Source: Intoshia linei (taxonomy: Eukaryota; Orthonectida; Rhopaluridae). From it: a DNA stretch of 36,572 nt. The notes under the pieces are model-generated. The model did not search any database. It worked only from the letters and a program-made list of their open reading frames with translations, and was not told the origin of the DNA. Position numbers and translations under genes: made by a program. Shown one piece after another: positions 34,301-36,572 of the stretch (within the stretch, counting starts at the first letter, position 1; each line of letters opens with the position of its first letter). The stretch covers positions 1 through 36,572 of the forward strand of contig LWCA01000254.1 of assembly GCA_001642005.1 (NCBI GenBank). Direction: 5' to 3'.

Positions 34301-35153
34301 AGATTCTTTCCATATTCTAGCATCCAATTTTTTGTTTCAGTTAACAGCCCACTTTTTAACAGGTCAGTATGTAACACAATTGGTCCTACTTTATAACATG
34401 AAATAATTTCGTTAATTTCTTCTTCCATATTCTAAAAAATGAATTATATAATTTTAAATTGTTAAAACCATGTAGTATCGAAATTTAGATTCAAACTCTG
34501 ATATTATGGGATTTTCTTTTGCAAATTCTATAACTTTTATCTTGGGTTCCTAAAAATAAATTACAAAACATGTCACAGCGTAAGCTTACCGATTCCCATA
34601 GTTCAGAATACTGGGAAAACATTTTCAATACATCGAGTATATCTGATTTAGCACTTGCAATAATGCTATTTAGTTGAATTACAATTTTTACAATATCTTT
34701 ATGCTCAGAAATAATTCGATATATTGTTTTAGCTCCTATAACCGATTTGCTATCATCTACATCCAAACTCATTACCCGGCTTGAATTTGTGGTCTTATAA
34801 TATACATTATAAACAATTGTAAACGATATTATTTTTAAATTTTAACTTACCGGTTCCAAAGAACTTTTAGTCTTGTTCTGTGTGTAAGTCGTTTCCCATT
34901 GTGGCATATTTTCCCATAGACGCAATATTATTTGTACACATTGATTCACACATGTTTGCATCTCTTCAATGCTTGGTTTAACAGTAATTACAGGTATTTC
35001 TACAAATTTTTAAAACATAATAATGGATCATGGTACCTAAAACTATGTTACTCTTAAAAAGTGGTTGAAATTCCAAATCATTAGGTTGATATGAAGAAAA
35101 CCTCTTTGAATTAATTAATCTTTGTTTAATTGAATCCAATGCTTTTCTGGTAC
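19355..35153 (-). CDS. DNAH5/8: Axonemal outer-arm dynein heavy chain, DNAH5/DNAH8 class (5' end outside window)
   Basis: Motor subunit of the outer dynein arm that powers ciliary beating. I place 39 exons in the window; the exon sum leaves the frame consistent from 35153 to the stop, for about 3,626 residues (human DNAH5 about 4,620). Order from the N-terminal side: tail (35037-34469), then one 2,907-nt exon (31525-34431) with tail, linker and AAA1; AAA2 (31489-30169); AAA3 (30133-28926); AAA4 (27647-26072); stalk and microtubule-binding domain (25953-22998); AAA5 (22956 onward); AAA6 and C-terminal domain (to 19355). Class-defining matches include [64 protein letters not shown] and the end [12 protein letters not shown] ... 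[15 protein letters not shown], which separates DNAH5/8 from DNAH9/11/17 and inner-arm chains. Most introns are 33-42 nt; three exceed 400 nt and hold repeats. DNAH5 versus DNAH8 cannot be decided by eye. The missing ~1,000 N-terminal residues should lie beyond 36572. Confidence 0.93.
23696..23750 (+). repeat. Single plus-orientation copy of the TTTTACCAACC unit
   Basis: TAGTTTTACCAACCCTTAAG followed by GGAAAAATTCC, in the dynein intron 23630-24902. It is inverted relative to the array at 24530-24870, suggesting two arms of a second foldback element. Confidence 0.6.
24122..24520 (-). repeat. Dispersed repeat family, copy C
   Basis: Reverse-complement copy of the family: starts ATATGCTACGCGATTTTTGT (the mirrored right end of copy A), continues through CGGGTCAAAAACCCCAATT and the AAAACAGTCCTA block, and stops near 24520, so about 200 bp of the other end is missing. 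It lies between the two arms of the presumed foldback element. Confidence 0.8.
24530..24870 (-). repeat. Tandem array of the ~30-bp TTGGTAAAACTGGA unit
   Basis: About ten degenerate units such as GGTTGGTAAAACT, GGATTTTTC and TTTTCCCTTAAAGG, in the same orientation as the right arm of the 16.9-17.5 kb element. Unit sequence varies (TTGTTAAAACT, TTTGTAAAAGTG), indicating age. It ends about 30 bp before the microtubule-binding exon. Confidence 0.7.
26820..26902. other. Unresolved base (N) flanked by a perfect 41-bp duplication: likely assembly scar
   Basis: The 41 bp at 26820-26860 (starting ATAAACACAATAAATATAAT) are repeated exactly at 26862-26902, with the only N of the window between them at 26861. 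This is what gap closing leaves when two overlapping contig ends are joined without merging. It lies in the dynein AAA4 intron 26619-27044 and does not affect coding. Confidence 0.85.
27107..27130 (-). other. Dynein AAA4 Walker A (GVGGSGKQ)
   Basis: Encodes [28 protein letters not shown] region in exon 27045-27199. Gln in place of the usual Thr after Lys is normal for AAA4 of axonemal heavy chains. Confidence 0.9.
27648..28925. other. 1.28-kb dynein intron between AAA3 and AAA4 exons
   Basis: No coding segment recognised. Contents: an 18-bp perfect palindrome TATTATACATGTATAATA at 28469-28486, AT microsatellite at about 28740-28800, and a hAT-like end at 28577-28612 (minus strand CAGTGTTTCTCAAC...CTAGTGCC) without a partner that I could find. 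Its length is about thirty times that of the typical intron here, probably through such insertions. Confidence 0.5.
29822..29845 (-). other. Dynein AAA3 Walker A (GEQGTAKT)
   Basis: Part of [18 protein letters not shown] in exon 29726-29977, preceded by [14 protein letters not shown], both standard for DNAH5/8 AAA3. Confidence 0.9.
31093..31116 (-). other. Dynein AAA2 Walker A (GPSGSGKT)
   Basis: In [15 protein letters not shown] at the end of exon 31081-31212; spliced to [16 protein letters not shown] in the next exon (30841-31008). Confidence 0.9.
32008..32031 (-). other. Dynein AAA1 Walker A (GPAGTGKT), the main ATPase site
   Basis: In [20 protein letters not shown], followed by [14 protein letters not shown] and Walker [10 protein letters not shown] (about 31860-31885). 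All catalytic residues expected for an active AAA1 are present. Confidence 0.95.
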
Positions 35154-36572
35154 CTAATATTAATTTTATCCTTACTTATATAAAGTAAAATGGTTAAAAA
35201 TGTATGTCTGTTTATTAGTATTATTGTTTTATTTTATTTAAGAAAGTAAGAAGAGTCGAGTTTTATAAATGCTATATTTTTACGACAGTTTTTCCAGAGT
35301 GATGTTTCATCGCTTATTTCAATTTCAAAAAATGAATCTTTCAATGTTAAAAACAACAATTTATAAATTTATCAACACCAGTTTTTAAATTCAAACCCGT
35401 CTTAGAATTATAAAAAATACATTCTAATAAATGTTTTTAAATCTAAAACCCCAAATTACCCTTTTTTGTAAAAAGTTTTTAAATTCATAAGGATAATCAT
35501 AAATGGTAACCTCAAAAAAGGTAATTTTCACGGTCAAAAAATTAGATTACCCCTTGTAAAAATGAAAACAGCCCTAGAATTTAAAAAAATTATAGATGAT
35601 ACAGTTATATCCAGTTAACACACACAAAAAATTTCAATTCAATTAAGTGACGCCTTCATGGTCAAAAAATCACTTTAATATTAATTTTTTTTTATTTCGA
35701 AACTATTTTATTTACAAACAAAAAATTTTTACCTAATTAACGACCGTACAACTAAAAAAAAAGGATTTTTCTGATACGTTTATTCCAGTTGATAAAAATA
35801 CAGAATTTAAACCCCAAAAATCTACGCATTCTCGGTGAAAAACAATTTTTAATATTTTTTAAATGTTAGATTAAAATTGAAAATGAAAAAGTATATCTTC
35901 ATCTTACAATTTAAAAAAAAGTGTATTGAATGTCAACACATTTCTAATAAAGAAATATGGATAAAAATCTATATAATTCATTCCTTCGGAATTTTTTTCA
36001 TTGCTACGCAATTTTTGATTCTAAAATTCTTATTTCAAAACATTTTGTTTAAAATTTAAATTTAAACTATATTAAAAATTCACTAAAAGTAAAACTTTAT
36101 TATTATCATTTTTATAAATTGAGTTAAAAGTTAATTTACGTTATTTTGGTAGCAAATACTTTATTTTAGTAAATTACATACAAATTGTACTTTCCCAAGT
36201 TTTTCATATTATAATACTTAGCATGGAAATATCTCCAATTCTCTAAAATTTCTGTTTATTTCCAAGTCAATTTAAGGAGCTATAGGGTAAACAATTTTAA
36301 AATTATGTATTTAAATTTTAAAACAACGTATAAAATTTATTAACATTTATAATAATGTAAATAAATTAAAATTAAATTAATTGTTGTCAATATCAGTTGT
36401 TTTTTGCATTTATTTGAAATAGAATGTTATAAAATTGCTAATAAATTTTGCTATATTTGCGGTATGTATATGAAAAGTTAGGTAAATATCTTATTAATTA
36501 ATCTATATTTTATTTAGGAAAGAGTTATTTGTTGACGAATTCTAAAACGATTGGATTTTTTTATGAAAAAGT
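35154..36572. other. Dynein intron (partial) running to the window edge
   Basis: Upstream of the CTAATATT acceptor complement at 35154, no further exon of the dynein tail was recognised. The stretch holds repeat copy D and otherwise very AT-rich DNA. The open frame 35877-36059 is low-complexity and not called. Confidence 0.5.
35393..35852 (-). repeat. Dispersed repeat family, copy D
   Basis: Reverse orientation. Contains AACCCGTCTTAGAATT, AACAGCCCTAGAATTT, TTAAGTGACGCCTTCATGG, TTTCGAAACTATTTTATTT and AAATCTACGCATTCTCGG, i.e. the left portion of copy A mirrored; the CGCGTAGCATAT end and the middle are deleted. Inside the first visible dynein intron. Confidence 0.78.

Noticed and set aside
1-36572. 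CRISPR array, rRNA, integrated virus or bacterial operon
   Set aside because: None of the expected signatures was seen; the repeats are eukaryotic mobile-element type and genes are intron-rich.

Overview
The window reads as animal nuclear DNA: very AT-rich, gene-dense, with protein families typical of ciliated metazoans and with extremely short GT-AG introns, mostly about 33-42 nt. Short introns, tight packing and retained cilia genes point to a small, reduced ciliated animal. An orthonectid such as Intoshia, or a dicyemid, is my best guess, but this is inference. All gene names come from recognising translated protein families by eye; splice sites were placed by reading-frame phase and family similarity, and the exon lengths of each complete gene sum to a multiple of three.

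Layout, left to right. 846-1200 (+): last two exons of an alpha-SNAP gene whose 5' part is not visible. 1290-4290 (+): an XK-related (XKR) membrane protein, with a 1.7 kb intron full of hAT-like elements. 4311-7154 (-): BBOF1, a basal-body coiled-coil protein, convergent with XKR (20 nt between stops). 7330-9840 (+): a TBC1D15/17-type Rab GAP, divergent from BBOF1 across 175 bp. 9841-11530: intergenic, with a dispersed repeat. 11531-14078 (+): mitochondrial-type cysteinyl-tRNA synthetase (CARS2-like). 14096-16863 (-): the nucleolar Pumilio-repeat protein PUM3, convergent with CARS2. 14921-15430 (+): IFT20, lying wholly inside one PUM3 intron on the opposite strand. 16890-19354: intergenic, with a foldback-type element carrying inverted arms of a roughly 30-bp repeat and an orphan BED zinc-finger fragment. 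19355-35153 (-): 39 exons of an outer-arm axonemal dynein heavy chain of the DNAH5/DNAH8 class (about 3,626 residues, whole motor plus part of the tail). Its first ~1,000 residues should lie beyond the right edge.

Three of the eight genes (BBOF1, IFT20, DNAH5/8) serve cilia; the others are general cell functions (membrane fusion, Rab regulation, mitochondrial translation, ribosome biogenesis, lipid scrambling or transport). A family of about 0.4-0.6 kb dispersed repeats occurs four times, always in introns or intergenic DNA. I found no bacterial-type operon, CRISPR array, rRNA or tRNA. The most unusual features are the nested IFT20 gene, the nearly touching 3' ends, the stop codons embedded in AATAAA hexamers, and the repeat-armed foldback elements.
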